Part shown: one piece after another, positions 22,529-32,898 of the stretch
Layout: each line of letters begins with the position of its first letter
Position numbering within the stretch: the first letter of the stretch is position 1
Origin: Dryococelus australis
Taxonomy: Eukaryota; Arthropoda; Insecta; Phasmatodea; Phasmatidae
Assembly (NCBI GenBank): GCA_029891345.1
Contig: CM056993.1
Location: forward strand, 106,321,300 to 106,385,299
Direction of reading: 5' to 3'
Length of the DNA stretch: 64,000 bases
Notes under the pieces: model-generated
Database searches by the model: none
What the model saw: the letters and a program-made list of their open reading frames with translations, nothing else
What the model was told of the DNA's origin: nothing
Made by a program: the position numbers and the translations under genes

Positions 22529-23533
22529 GCTGTGTCCGAATTCGCCTGAAGTACATGCTTGTGCGTACCTGTCTCTGGAAGTGACATCGTAAGTGCTGTC
22601 CGAATTGCAAGTGAAGTGCGCTAGTATACAAGTGAACGAAAATGTATACTTCTCTCGTACTTACGGAAGGTGTGCCGTCATTTTGAGAAGTAATTTGTAG
22701 GTTAAAATTGATTACCGACATAATTATTTTAGTTAAAGTTTAATAGGGCAACATTATTACTTCGTAGGCATAGTATTTTAAACAAAGTTAATAATTATTA
22801 CAAGGTTCGCCTTAAAAAAAGGTGTAAACAATAAATTCGTATATGCCTATTTTCCTAACCTACAGAAACTAACATAAAAAATGCACTCACATACAATAAT
22901 GCAAGATATTAAATGTTGTGTAAATCAAATTTAAATTTTATTTAATACTTGATTTTACCCCTAAAACTGGACAGTAAAACTATAAAATTCTTAGTAGGAA
23001 TACACGTACATTAAAAGTGATTAGCTGGCTAATAACTGTTGCCGAAGCCAACAAGACTGCATATCGGAATTCATCAAGCTTTGTGTCAAGGGTAAGTGAA
23101 GCATGCAAGGATGCAAGTACGCCAGTATCAGAGTGTTTCATAACTTATGTTACAGAGTTTGGGAGGCGATTCCTGACAAAAAAATTACGAAAATGCAGAT
23201 TGACGTATGTCCGGAAACGATGTCTAAGGGTAGAAAACATTCCTGAAAGTTGGGCTTTAAAAATAGTTTTTATTTAATAAAATGGAGGCAAATTAATAAT
23301 AAGTTAAGGCATTTAAATACTTTAACTTAGTATTACTTTTTTTTTTTTTTTTCATTATATTAAATGAAGACGATTTTTAAACCCCAACTTTCGTGGGTGT
23401 TTTCTACCGTTAGACATCGTTTCCGGACATAAGTCAATCGGCATTTTCGTAAAGTTTTTACGTAAGTAATCTCCTCCCAAAGTATGTAACATAAGTTACG
23501 AAACATTCTCTATACCTGAATTCGGACACGGCC
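22529..23533 (-). mobile_element. MITE family B, copy 2, with nested fold-back
   Basis: Ends are GCTGTGTCCGAATTCG and TGAATTCGGACACGGCC. The interior (AAGTGATTAGCTGGCTAA, GAAGCCAACAAGACTGC) is the reverse complement of 100-180. The right half is displaced by a fold-back element. Confidence 0.65.
23128..23515. mobile_element. Fold-back (long inverted repeat) element
   Basis: Two arms of about 135-140 bp face each other around an AT-rich loop with a T-run. The left arm has TTCATAACTTATGTTACA, TATGTCCGGAAACGATGTCT and GAAAGTTGGG. The right arm carries the inverse words in mirrored order, with a few mismatches. Single-stranded DNA or RNA from it would form a long hairpin. Confidence 0.75.
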
Positions 23534-23535
23534 TT

Positions 23536-23935
23536 AGTGGCAATGGGCATACTTGATGCGCCAGGGAGTGTCGCCCTTCTCGCACGTGCGCCTCGAACGC
23601 GGAAAAGAGCTGCACGTAGGTTACGTAAGGGGGAAGGTGTACGTGTGGGGGGGAAAGGCGCCTCGCGGGAGGGGGGGGGGTGGCGCGAATGCGGGTCAAG
23701 CTGCAGAAGTCTGGAGAGAGGCTGTGTGGGGCGGGCGACTGACCTTAGCGAGGCCGGAGCGGCTCGAGAGAGGACGACTGTCGCAGGTGTTTGGCTCGCG
23801 GCTAGGCGACCGCAGCCAGGGCTCAGGGGTTCCTGTTTCACTCAGCGCTTGTCGCACGACATCATGGCGCCGAGATAGCCTCTCCCGCTCGACTCCCAAA
23901 ATCTCAGCCTCGCTCGTCGTTTTTTTTTTTTTTTC
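23536..23935. other. GC/CpG-rich segment
   Basis: Strongly GC-rich with G-runs (GGGGGGGGGG near 23,670), followed by a T-run. Both strands are open for 110-190 codons, which GC-rich DNA lacking stop codons produces by itself. No family resemblance, so no gene is called. Confidence 0.3.
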
Positions 23936-24139
23936 CACTTACACTCCTCTGCCAACCCTCCTCCACGTGATCCTTGTACGACGCAACATCTCGACGGCGC
24001 TGCAAAAACACAGGCAACCACCAGCGGAAACGATCCTTATTAGCGTAATCGGCACGTCATTACTGCTACCGTCACGCTACTACCCATCCGGTGTTGCCAG
24101 CTTGTTTGTAGGTGGAGTACCACACACTTCTTCTTAACT

Positions 24140-24745
24140 ACGAGGTCTTGAGAGGGTGATTGAGGTGAGCATGGAGCAGCGCCGGAATGAAAGGGCGGCG
24201 GAAAACGGGAGATCCCGGAGAATTCCCGCCGACCAGCGGCATCGTCCGGCGCGATTCCCGCGTGCAAAGATCTTCCGCAAACGATCCCGCCGGGAACCAA
24301 ACATATACTAAAGACGAGGTAGACCGATCTCGCTAGCTGCGCACAACCAATCTCCGTTTCAAAACACTGACCCGCTTTTCTGCCAACATGTCTACAGAAA
24401 ACGGCGTGGTTTGAATTTTAGGTTAGAAAACTCATTTGTAAACAAGCACTTAGAGATGTTTTTATACTTCCTCTAACCAGTTTGTAATGCTTTTTGATTA
24501 TTCAAAATGGTAAAGGTATTGAAGTAATATAATAGTACTTGTCATTTAAAAATTAAGATGTAAACAAACACGTTCATCACTGTTGGCCAAGTGACTTTGA
24601 CATTTGTGGATGACTGGGGTCGGTCAATGTAAGGTACATGCGCAGAAGACAAATAAGCGGCCTACCTCATCTTTAGTCTTAGAATCGAACCCGGTTCGCC
24701 TATGTAGGAAGCAAGTAGTCTAACCACTACACCACCGCGGCCTGA
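24140..24745 (-). mobile_element. tRNA-derived SINE split by MITE F
   Basis: The tail and body lie at 24,140-24,301 (AGGTCTTGAGAGGG, GGAGATCCCGGAGAATTCCC) and the tRNA-like head at 24,682-24,745 (GAATCGAACCCGGTTCGCC on the plus strand, then ACCACTACACCACCGCGGCC). The 380 bp between them are a MITE also found elsewhere without SINE sequence. Confidence 0.8.
24302..24681. mobile_element. MITE family F, copy 1 (inside a SINE)
   Basis: The left end CATATACTAAAGACGAGGTA and right end TACCTCATCTTTAGTCTTAG are inverted repeats of about 20 bp. The interior matches 54,478-54,856 along its whole length (ACAACCAATCTCC, GGTTAGAA, ATTTAAAAATTAAGAT, ACATGCGCAGAAGA). Confidence 0.8.
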
Positions 24746-24797
24746 GTTACAATAGTAATATTCTTGAAACGTATAGGTTTGAAAAATCACAGCACAA

Positions 24798-25366
24798 GGC
24801 CGTGTCCGAAATGGCGGATTTTGTTTACGAAATTATCACGTGACCCGATTTTGTATACAAAAATTGTGACGTATTTGGTATTTCATATTTTGTATCTAGC
24901 GGATACTAGCAAAAAAAATACGAAATGACAAAATCAGCGCCATTTTGGTTTTTACGTTCAAAATACATACGCGGATGCGTAAATAAAACTTTATTTATTT
25001 ATTTTTTTATTTTTTTATTTTTTTATTTTTTTATTTTAACAATTAAGTGTTCATAAAACACCTTAGACATGTTTTAAAAGCAAGTAAGTGTTGTGCTCTG
25101 TTTATGTATTTCGCAACAATTTTTTTTAAATCGTTATTACATGAAAAATTATTTTCTTATTTATTAACATATTCGCTGCATTCCAGTAATGATTGTAGAA
25201 ATATCACGTCCTTTTAATGCATTAAATTTAGATAAAAATAATTTTCACTGTTAATGTAATTATATGTTGCCGCGAGTGTTAAAAAATTGACTGTCGACAA
25301 CGTCCGAATTGAAACTTACGAAATAACAAATTACAAAATAACAAATTTTTAATTTCGGACACGGCC
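24798..25366. mobile_element. MITE with family-B-type ends
   Basis: Bounded by GGCCGTGTCCGAAATGG and ATTTCGGACACGGCC. The core differs from B copies 1 and 2: near each end it carries words such as TTACGAAAT and AATAACAAATT, and the middle is T-rich with ATTTTTTT units. Probably mobilised by the same transposase. Confidence 0.7.
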
Positions 25367-26345
25367 TAGTACAACAAGACAATAATTTGCAACATTAGAC
25401 GTGAGAATTTATTTGATAGCGCTTCGCCTCTTGCCTTTTCTGTAGAGCCGATTTGGCCACATAAGAGTTTGGGAAGGGCGGGAATATATAATTACAATTA
25501 TTCCTTTGACCATTATCTCTCGTATCCGTCCACGAAACAACAAATATACTCCATTCTGGTTTGCTTTTCTTTCCAGCGAGCGAGAGGGAGAGAGAGAGAG
25601 AGATAGAGAGAAATATAGGAAAAGAGAAAAAGAGAGGGCTTGTTCCAATTTGCACTTTTAGTTTACTAAACGGTCACGTGACCCCGAATTAGTAGACTAA
25701 AACGATGACGTACTTGGTATTTGAGTATTTACATTTTTTTTATGTACCTTCGCTTAACAACTGACTATCTACGAATTACGAACCGAACAATCCTAAATAC
25801 TAACATTCAAAGTAGTCAATTCAGAAACTGTCAGAGTGATAGAGAAAGAAAAAAAATAGTGTGGTTGTGTAACTACATGAGGTGTCAGCATCTTAGAGAA
25901 ACCATCAATGCCACTCTGAAGGATTCTTATTTATTTACTACCATTTGCAGGAATTCAAATTTGCGAGAGAGTTAAAAAACAAAAGTGTTCTGACGCTTTA
26001 GTTACCATTGAAATCAATCCAGGGGGGGGGGGGGACACAGTTTCTCCGTTTCAATTTGCAAATTAAAAAATAATAATCGAGGGTGTAGGGTGGGGGATAT
26101 TTTTCAGTTTCAAAGAAATTCTTTTGCTATATGTAACAGTTGAAGTCCCCGTTAGGGTTATGACATAAATAAGAAATTTAACGCAAATATTTAGTAAATA
26201 TTGTCCAATTCCCCCCACCCCCACCCCCTGAGGCAGACGTCTTGGTTACTCCGTACTTGTCTCAAGGGAAAACACGTCAAAATTTACACCAGCGTCATTT
26301 TATAGTATAATTGAATATTTGATGGCATATATTATGTGGAGAGAC
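25367..26345. other. Unassigned; includes a (GA)n run and G/C homopolymers
   Basis: A GA-rich run at about 25,573-25,640, a G-run near 26,022 and a C-rich stretch near 26,210. The sequence GGTCACGTGACC near 25,671 resembles ATCACGTGACCC in the preceding MITE, so part may be a diverged relative. No gene. Confidence 0.35.
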
Positions 26346-26625
26346 GGGCAAAATTCGCGTTATTATTTGGGGACTAGTTAAACTTTAACACCCGTACCTT
26401 TGCCACACATTAGTCATTGGATCATACTTAATCTTACACGCCCTAGGTAACTCTGCGCCAATGAATGAACACTTCAGCACTGTGTACCCCAATCAGGTGC
26501 AGTTCATTCAGAAGGGCGGGGCTTCACATTTATGCAGCAGCCAATGGAGAAACTACGCCGGCTCCAGACAGTACTGTGAAGTTTATCCCGGTGCCGAATA
26601 ATAACGCTAATTTCACATGTCCCTA
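26346..26625. mobile_element. MITE family C, solo copy
   Basis: Runs from GCAAAATTCGCGTTATTATT to AATAACGCTAATTTCACATG. It shares the ATGCAGCAGCCAATG interior with the nested copy at 16,672. It ends about 60 bp before the Polinton. Confidence 0.75.
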
Positions 26626-26677
26626 ATTATAGGGCAAGAATATCTTCGTGCAAGCTAACACTGGTAGTTATTTTTAC

Positions 26678-26683
26678 CCGGCG
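26678..26683. repeat. Candidate target-site duplication of the Polinton, left
   Basis: CCGGCG directly before the left terminus; the same six bases follow the right terminus at 44,658-44,663. Polintons/Mavericks typically make 6-bp duplications. Confidence 0.6.
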
Positions 26684-27779
26684 GCAGTAGTAGAGGCGCA
26701 CAGGTTTAATTTCACCTGAGATTAATTGATGGATTATAGATTTCATTGAAAGGGTTAATCCTTAATCCGATCTAAAGCAGAAAGGGTTAAATTTAATTGA
26801 AAGGGTTGATCAAAAAGAGTTAATGGAAAAGGGATTAATCAAAAAGGGTTAATTGTTAATCGGATTAAATTTTGTAAATTTTTTCTTGATTTTCTTTCTT
26901 TCTTTCCTGCTATGGTGAGCTCTGTACGATGTTGACGGTGCGGTGGTCTGGAGGCGACTAACCAGCCGCCAACGCCATTTCTAATCACTGCCGAAGCTCA
27001 GAGCAGGGGTAGCCCGGGCGCGGTTCTCATGTGCAATGCAGGAGAAAGGAGAAGCTAACCCCCTCCTCCTCTCACAACCATCAAAATATTTTAGGCGAAG
27101 GCTATTTTTCTGTAAGGGAAGCCGAGTACTCCCAGCAAACCCTGATTACGACTAACCAGAGTGGTGGATGGCAATGTGCTATATAGGTGTTGAGTTGAGT
27201 GCAAAAGTGGCCTAAGTGTAATTATTTTTATTTTTTTTCTCATTTTGATGTGTTTGTAGGGACATTGGTGATAGAAAGGCGATTTTTACGAATATATTTA
27301 ACACACAACAGAAATTCGTCCGAAAAAACGTATGAAAAAATTACACGCATCGAATCGGAAATTTCAAATGACTATGTGAATAATAAGTGGAATTACGTGA
27401 GTCTTAAACGTAATGTGAGTCTCGAGCTTACAATTATAATTTACACGAAACAGAATTTTAACTACGTGAATAACTTCTGATGTCGACAAGTGCAAACTGA
27501 CTAAACAAAATTCAGCTAGTTAGTATGATATTACACAAGGCAGAGTCTTTAAACGAAATATATTTCAAATGCGTTCTACGTATGAATGAATAACATGAGA
27601 GACAAGTATAACGAACAACTATGTTTTACTATCTTTAAACGAAATCCAGCTAGTCAGTATGAATAAATAACACATTAACAAGTTTACAAATACAAATTAC
27701 ATGATTCAGCATGGTGAGTGATATCTAACTGCAAAAAAAAACTCTGAATACGATTTAAACCAGACACAATAGCGTATGT

Positions 27780-28151
27780 CTATTGTGATAAGTAAAATAT
27801 ATAACGATCTACAAGAACGTAACTAAGGATAGCAAATGTTACCCCAAATGATATTAAAATAAGTTCGTTCGATGTATGAATGAGTAGCACTTTTGTCCAG
27901 CTGTGAGTAGATATGTCTAGCGTGGCCGATAGACAACTCGTAAATGAAGGTAAATTTTTTTTAATGTTTATGAAACTCACTGCACTTGTTAAAACAAACT
28001 GTATTATTAAACTGTTAGGGATTTTCGTAGACCGAGCTGATAAAAATGATTTGAAAATCTTATCACAATATTGACTTAACACTCGAAAATTTATATTTTC
28101 CAATGAATTAAAAAAATATTTCACAGTATAGTTTATGAATACTGTGAACAA
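27780..28151 (-). CDS. 123-codon TIR-embedded open frame, left copy
   Basis: Opens with MFTVFINYTVKYFFNSLENI and closes with YVLVDRYIFYLSQ. The same frame is intact in the right TIR (43,157-43,528) with only two residue differences, S to N and G to V. It points outward, toward the element end. It is hydrophobic, with a possible membrane segment near the C terminus (LILISFGVTFAILSYVLV). No family is recognised. Preservation may only reflect recent sequence homogenisation of the two TIRs; the third TIR (60,862 onward) does not keep the frame. Confidence 0.3.
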   Translation of the reverse strand: MFTVFINYTVKYFFNSLENINFRVLSQYCDKIFKSFLSARSTKIPNSLIIQFVLTSAVSFINIKKNLPSFTSCLSATLDISTHSWTKVLLIHTSNELILISFGVTFAILSYVLVDRYIFYLSQ

Positions 28152-28445
28152 GATCCTAACCCCGGCGCAAATAATATCGCTTAACGAAAATCGCAGCTAG
28201 CAGTAGAGATGGTCGCCGGTCCGCAGTTGTGCTAACCCACGATCATAGCCTCGTCTGCCATGTTCCTAGAGGTGCGGTGAAGACATGCGAGAGCGAGAGA
28301 GCTGTAAACGTAGGTCTACTCCAAGCGTTCATGACCAACTGAAGATGGTGGCGACTGGGTAGCTGAGGTCGCCTCGCTAAAGAGCTCCCTACATCCCCTC
28401 CCCCCTTCATCATACTCCTACTCCGGGCAGCCTGCAATTGTCAAT

Positions 28446-28790
28446 TTTTCCGCAATGTAGCAAAATGGTGTCAACTGCCTAGTTGCGTTCAGATCAGGAG
28501 GGCCCTGCCTGCCACCCCTTAGAACAGGCCCGAGTCCAGGATGCCAACTACCCCTACGCTCCCCCCCAAACCATGTCAGCAAGGTTCTGGGAGTCATTCA
28601 CCATCAGCCCACATAGTAATTTTTCGCAACAGAGGCAAGATGGCGACAACTGCCTACTTGTGCTCAGATCAGGGGTTGTTTGCTCGTAGCCACCCCCCTT
28701 TCCCATTACCACCCACCTTAGGAACTGGCCCGAGTCCAGAGGAACATGCCCTGAAGTCAAGAACCCAGACCATCCCTCACGCCCCTACTC
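28446..28790. repeat. ~174-bp tandem subrepeats in the left TIR
   Basis: Two units start at about 28,446 and 28,620. Each has a TTTTTC(C)GCAA start, CAACTGCCTA and TTCAGATCAGG/GCTCAGATCAGG words, then a C-rich stretch and GGCCCGAGTCCAG. Equivalent units occur inverted at about 42,560-42,900. Confidence 0.65.
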
Positions 28791-29205
28791 CAGAAGCTAT
28801 CTTTGTACGAATACGAGTTCTTCTCCAAGACTATGGCTACACACCCCAACCCTCACCCTTCTCTGTGAGGCTAGAGTGCATGTTCTGCTGGCTGAAGAAC
28901 TCCCTGATCCCAACACCCCACCCTCACTGCCGATCCAAGCTCATGCAAGAGCCTGGCATATTCCCAGATAATCAAAAATTTCACAACTCCCACCGATGAA
29001 ATTTTATATCCCTGAAATAAAGTTTTTTTATCCCTGATATAATCCCCAGATTTGACATTCCAACAACAAGTGTATATATTAATCAAGCAAACTATGATTT
29101 GTAAACTTACACAGAAATACAAAACTTATTTTATTCACTCGTTAAAACTGATCTGTTTTTACAACTACTGATTCAAGAAACATATTTATTCGTCTAGCAG
29201 CCAAA

Positions 29206-29841
29206 AACACATATTTCACGTGTAGTTATTCCTAGCCCAGAATTTTTAGAGAGAAGCATCATATATGAAAATATAATATAATCTCGCTAAAGTATATTTG
29301 GGAAAGGGAGTCGACTACAGCGACGTACATTTACAAAAGAAATGGAGCGAGTCATTCTAAAACCTCATGGACAATACCAGCTAGCGGATAGCTGAGAATC
29401 GAGAGTGTATGGGTGCGGGCGAAATTTAGGTCTCGAGAGCCAATTAGAGGAAAACGTTCAGAGTTGGAGAAGTGCCGGGCCGGTCCACGAACACATGGGA
29501 GATGTGCTTCGTGTGAAGAGGCTGAGAGAATGGGAAATCTAGTACACTAAGCTACTGCTAGCACCCGGTTGTGCCACCATCCGGCTGCTCTACCCCTCCC
29601 GCGCCCATCCAACCACTCCTGCCCGCTTACATCGGCTCGACAACCTTCCCTTCACATACAGAGCCTGGTGCTCGCCTCTGCGTATGTGCGACAGTGGGAG
29701 GGAGACTGGACACTTCCTCTCCTACCTCGCCTCTCCAACAACTAGACTCCTCTAAGTGCATCGCCCTCCCTACAAATCGCGTTCCCTTTACAGTTCAACG
29801 TATTTGGGACCTTGCAGCCCCCTCGCCTGTCTTTCACAAGT
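29206..29841. other. Polinton interior, no recognised gene
   Basis: Includes a GC-richer block (29,570-29,830) with a 94-codon frame of low-complexity Pro/Ser/Thr composition. I see no family match. It lies between the TIR and the 3' end of the first minus-strand gene. Confidence 0.35.
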
Positions 29842-30479
29842 TTAAAGCAAGCTGACTGCATTTTTGTTTGTATGTGAATTATTTCCAGACTTTCTAGAAG
29901 CGCTGAGAAGTTTTAATCTATCGACCAATTCATTAGGATTGTTCCAATATACCGGTGAAAACTGGTTGTCAGTTTCATCTTTATATATCCCACTTCCTAC
30001 TATATCTCCTATTAAATGTATTTTCTGGTGGTTTTCATCTCCTGAACGAATATCAGCAATCGTTCCACGTATAAGTTCTCTATATTTCTGCAAATCAGTA
30101 TCGAATATCTATTTGGAAATTTTTTAAACAATAATTCAAACAATCCTTGACTCACATCAGTTATGTAATCACAAATTTTAATTTTATTGTCAGGCTGAAA
30201 CATTACTTCTGAATCTCACAGGAACCAGACATCATGATGATGAACTCCAGATCTTGTATTGCACGTAGATGTAGATAGTTTTAAAGCTAAATCAAATCGT
30301 GTTAATTGAGAAAGAGTTTGCTTTTTCTTTGTTAAAGGTTCTTCTTCCATTTTAATTTCCATAGCTGTTTCTTTATGTTTATTCAACACAGAATGCAACA
30401 TATCCATTCTACTCATAACAGGTTTAAATATTCCTTCATTTAAAACATCCTGTTCCATACGGGCTCGTTTCTCTTGCAA
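29842..30479 (-). pseudogene. Conserved Polinton hypothetical protein, broken
   Basis: Minus-strand pieces join across breaks near 30,210 and 30,090. The N-terminal part has KRARMEQDVLNEGIFKPVMS, then a low-complexity segment. The middle has the DYITDVSQGLFELLFKKFP pattern. The C-terminal part has YWNNPNELVDRLKLLSAS. As I recall, this order (a basic coiled N terminus, a globular GLxELLFKKxP region, and a DPNELVDRLRLL end) marks a protein family very frequent in arthropod Polintons, often labelled DUF8207. Its role is unknown. Confidence 0.65.
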
Positions 30480-30559
30480 TTATTTCTCTTTCACAGCAGA
30501 TATATCATTACGTAATTCCAAAAAGATGCAGACATGTTTTGATTATATTACATTAAATT

Positions 30560-31278
30560 CAATCTATTTATACATGAATTAAGTTGTTGCTTTTCAAACT
30601 GATGTATGTCGATTACTTTGGACTTTTTCAATCTTATCGACTTTACTTAAAACAACATCTAATTTTGCTATAGTTTTCAAATCATTTATAAAGTAGTCCA
30701 TTCATGTTCCCAAATAATTATTTTGTTTTCTCAAATCTGTTTGTGTAACTAAACCAAATATTTTATAAGTCAATTCATCTCTTATATACTGGAATATTTG
30801 TTCCATTCGTGTTTTAAGTTGTTTTGCAATAGTAGTGTTTACCACTTCATTAATAACAACTCTTAAATTTTCTTGAATTTAAGTTTTGTTGTAAAAACAA
30901 TGTTTGTCATATCATTAAAATCCTTACTAAATCCATTTAAATGTCCTTCTATTCTAAATTAATTACTCTGCAAATCAGTGCTAATACTGCTTAATTTTTT
31001 GCAATTATGCTCCTGTTTTTGTAAAAATTATCATTCAAATCAAATAACTTTATTAATTTCTCTTGAATATGGTTTGGTTGCGATAGAAAAACATTTAGCG
31101 TAATAGTGTTTAGGTCTTCCATGTAATGTTTATTTACCGAATCGCTATCTTTCACAGCCATACCCATATAACATAATATAGGTCCATTCAAATCACAATT
31201 CCCATCGCAATTTTTGGTTAAATAGCCATTGTAATGATTGCATTTTATACATCTATATCCAAACTTTGAAATACTCAT
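30560..31278 (-). pseudogene. Zinc-ribbon plus coiled-coil protein of the Polinton, broken
   Basis: The intact N-terminal 95 codons (30,991-31,278) begin MSISKFGYRCIKCNHYNGYL and include CxxC and CDGNC spaced as a possible zinc ribbon. Downstream, broken frames with helical, charged sequence (MEQIFQYIRDELTYKIFGL) continue to about 30,560. The GYLTK...GNC pattern recurs at the start of the neighbouring ATPase. Function unknown; the position between ATPase and conserved ORF suggests a virion or packaging accessory. Confidence 0.45.
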
Positions 31279-31339
31279 GGTTCTTCGCCTGGAAATAAAA
31301 AACTTTCAACACCAGACCTATATCTGCCTTTATATAGGG

Positions 31340-31905
31340 GAAGTATTTGTATAATCACCAAGAAACATGATCACTGTATATATGTTGCAAGAGCCATGTT
31401 ATCCATTTCGAACACAATTAACAATTTGCATTATTGTGCAAATTATGTTTTGGTATACTTAAGTAACATTGCGATAGATAAAAACAATCAGCATTTGAAT
31501 GTCGTCTGAAACTGAAATATTGCTGTATTTCACCCTGTGGTTCACACCAAACATCGTCAAAAATATATAGCGAATAGGGGAATGCTACATTCGGAAACAC
31601 TATATCTTCTTTATTTATAATAGGGAAATATCGCATTCCTTCTATTAAAGATAAAAGCTCACTAATCATTAATATGTTTCTTGTATTGTTTTAGAAAACA
31701 CATATACAATTTCAAATTTAAGACCATTCGGATGTTCCAACAAGGAGTTGATAAAACAAGTTTTTCCACATGAAGAAGCACCCCTTAAAACACAACGTAT
31801 ATTGATGGTAAAATAATACCATATTTCTGTTAAATTGCACTTTCTATTGTATATACAGTTACCGGCAAATGCACATTTTGTTAAATAACCTTCATTTCTA
31901 CACAA
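31340..31905 (-). pseudogene. FtsK/HerA-type genome-packaging ATPase (A32-like), frameshifted
   Basis: Two abutting minus-strand frames meet at 31,669. The first has a Walker A motif, LRGASSCGKTCFINSLL. The second has Walker B, SLYIFDDVW, followed by QQYFSFRRHSNADCFYLSQC, the conserved arginine/glutamine region of Polinton and adintovirus packaging ATPases. The protein would pump element DNA into capsids. The order, spacing and motifs fit the family well. The frame break and lack of a continuous reading frame make it a pseudogene. Confidence 0.85.
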
Positions 31906-31983
31906 TTACACAGTATTACGTAACATACTAATGTAAAACTATAAATGCAGGTCTATATATACGTTCACGTTCAGTTGAAAACC

Positions 31984-32542
31984 ATGGCTCGTACTAAATG
32001 TATCCAAAAAGGATACTGTGTATTGACTACAATAATTAAAAATTTCTATTTGAATTACATTTACCAAAATACAATTATTGCGGCCAGGTACTAAACTTGC
32101 AAAGCATTTGGCACAGAACGAGCGAGGAATAAACTCTTTGGATATCATGTGTAAGGAAAATAACATAGTTTATGATCGGACAAACAATTTGAAAAAAGAC
32201 ATACAGCAGATACAATTTTAGCTGATAAAGCTGCAAATATAAGGAAGAATCCATCTACATCTAAGAGTGAAAAGCTCAGAGCTTCGGTTGTTGATAAAGT
32301 TATGTGCGTGAAGGTGGAGTTATTAGGCAGGGGTCTAAAATGTAAAACTAAAAGAAAAACAAATAAAGGAGTAATCATGCCTTTCATATTTCGAGCTTTA
32401 ACAACTCTTGCATCAATCCTCAGAGGGGTTTCGGCAATTATTAGAGCAGTTAAATAAAAAGGTAAAGGGATGTATTTGAAGCCCTATAAAGTTGGACAAG
32501 GACAAAAAACTAAGCAAGGAAACAAACATAGAAAGTCCTAAA
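31984..32542 (+). pseudogene. PLA2-like virion protein of Polintons, active site altered
   Basis: Divergent from the ATPase gene, about 80 bp away. It has a calcium-loop-like GPGTKLAKHLAQ region near 32,090, reached only after a one-base break. The helix that should carry the catalytic His-Asp pair then reads MCKENNIVYD (about 32,145-32,175), with Asn-Asn at those positions. Later come a hydrophobic segment (IFRALTTLASILRGVSAII), a stop, and GKGMYLKPYKVGQG, a tail characteristic of this Polinton protein. In the family, phospholipase A2 activity is thought to aid membrane breach. This copy would be inactive. Confidence 0.75.
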
Positions 32543-32544
32543 TA

Positions 32545-32895
32545 GTCTTCCAATACATGCATTAAGAAACAAAGATATTAATGTATTTGTAGAGAAACTG
32601 GATATTCCCTATTTCTGAGGTGTGTATATGAGAGACGATTTACCAATGAAACCAAATCGTCGTGATTGGAAGATTGTTAATTTAGATTCGACAAATAAAT
32701 AAAGGAACACATTGGGTTGCATTAATTAAAAACATAATTCACTCGTTGTATTACTACAGTTATGGAAATTTACATCCTCCAATTCAAATACGTAATAATT
32801 TAAAACCAATTACCAAATACAATCAATTGCGGACATATATGTTTACATTTTTTGGGTATAAATAGGCTATATAAGTAATTGTAAAACACATTAGT
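32545..32895 (+). pseudogene. Adenain-like cysteine protease, broken
   Basis: Contains VYMRDDLPMKPNRRDWKIVN and then GTHWVALIKN, with the catalytic His in the HW pair, after a frame break near 32,700. The next landmark, normally a D in a YFDSFGN-type motif, reads YYYSYGNLHPP, so the acidic residue appears lost. An NC pair remains near 32,880 where the nucleophile Cys belongs, followed at once by a stop. Such proteases mature capsid proteins in adenoviruses, adintoviruses and Polintons. Inactive here. Confidence 0.78.
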
Positions 32896-32898
32896 AAT

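Larger units (their letters stand above)
26684..29205 (+). repeat. Left terminal inverted repeat of the Polinton
   Basis: Pairs with 41,960-44,657. It has three zones. The outer ~480 bp is diverged and includes degenerate AAAGGGTTAAT units at 26,745-26,870. The core at about 27,161-28,362 is almost identical to its partner. The inner zone (28,363-29,205) is strongly diverged and contains two ~174-bp tandem units, ending with AATCCCCAGATTTGA and TTTTATTCACTC words also present in the partner. Confidence 0.85.

Noticed and set aside
23553-24137. 194-codon plus-strand frame
   Set aside because: Lies in G-rich low-complexity DNA and crosses into SINE flanks; other phases are equally open.
27199-27480. 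93-codon frame in the left TIR, also open for 76 codons in the right TIR (43,829-44,059)
   Set aside because: The N-terminal part differs by a frameshift between copies and there is no family resemblance; shared only because the TIR core is near-identical.
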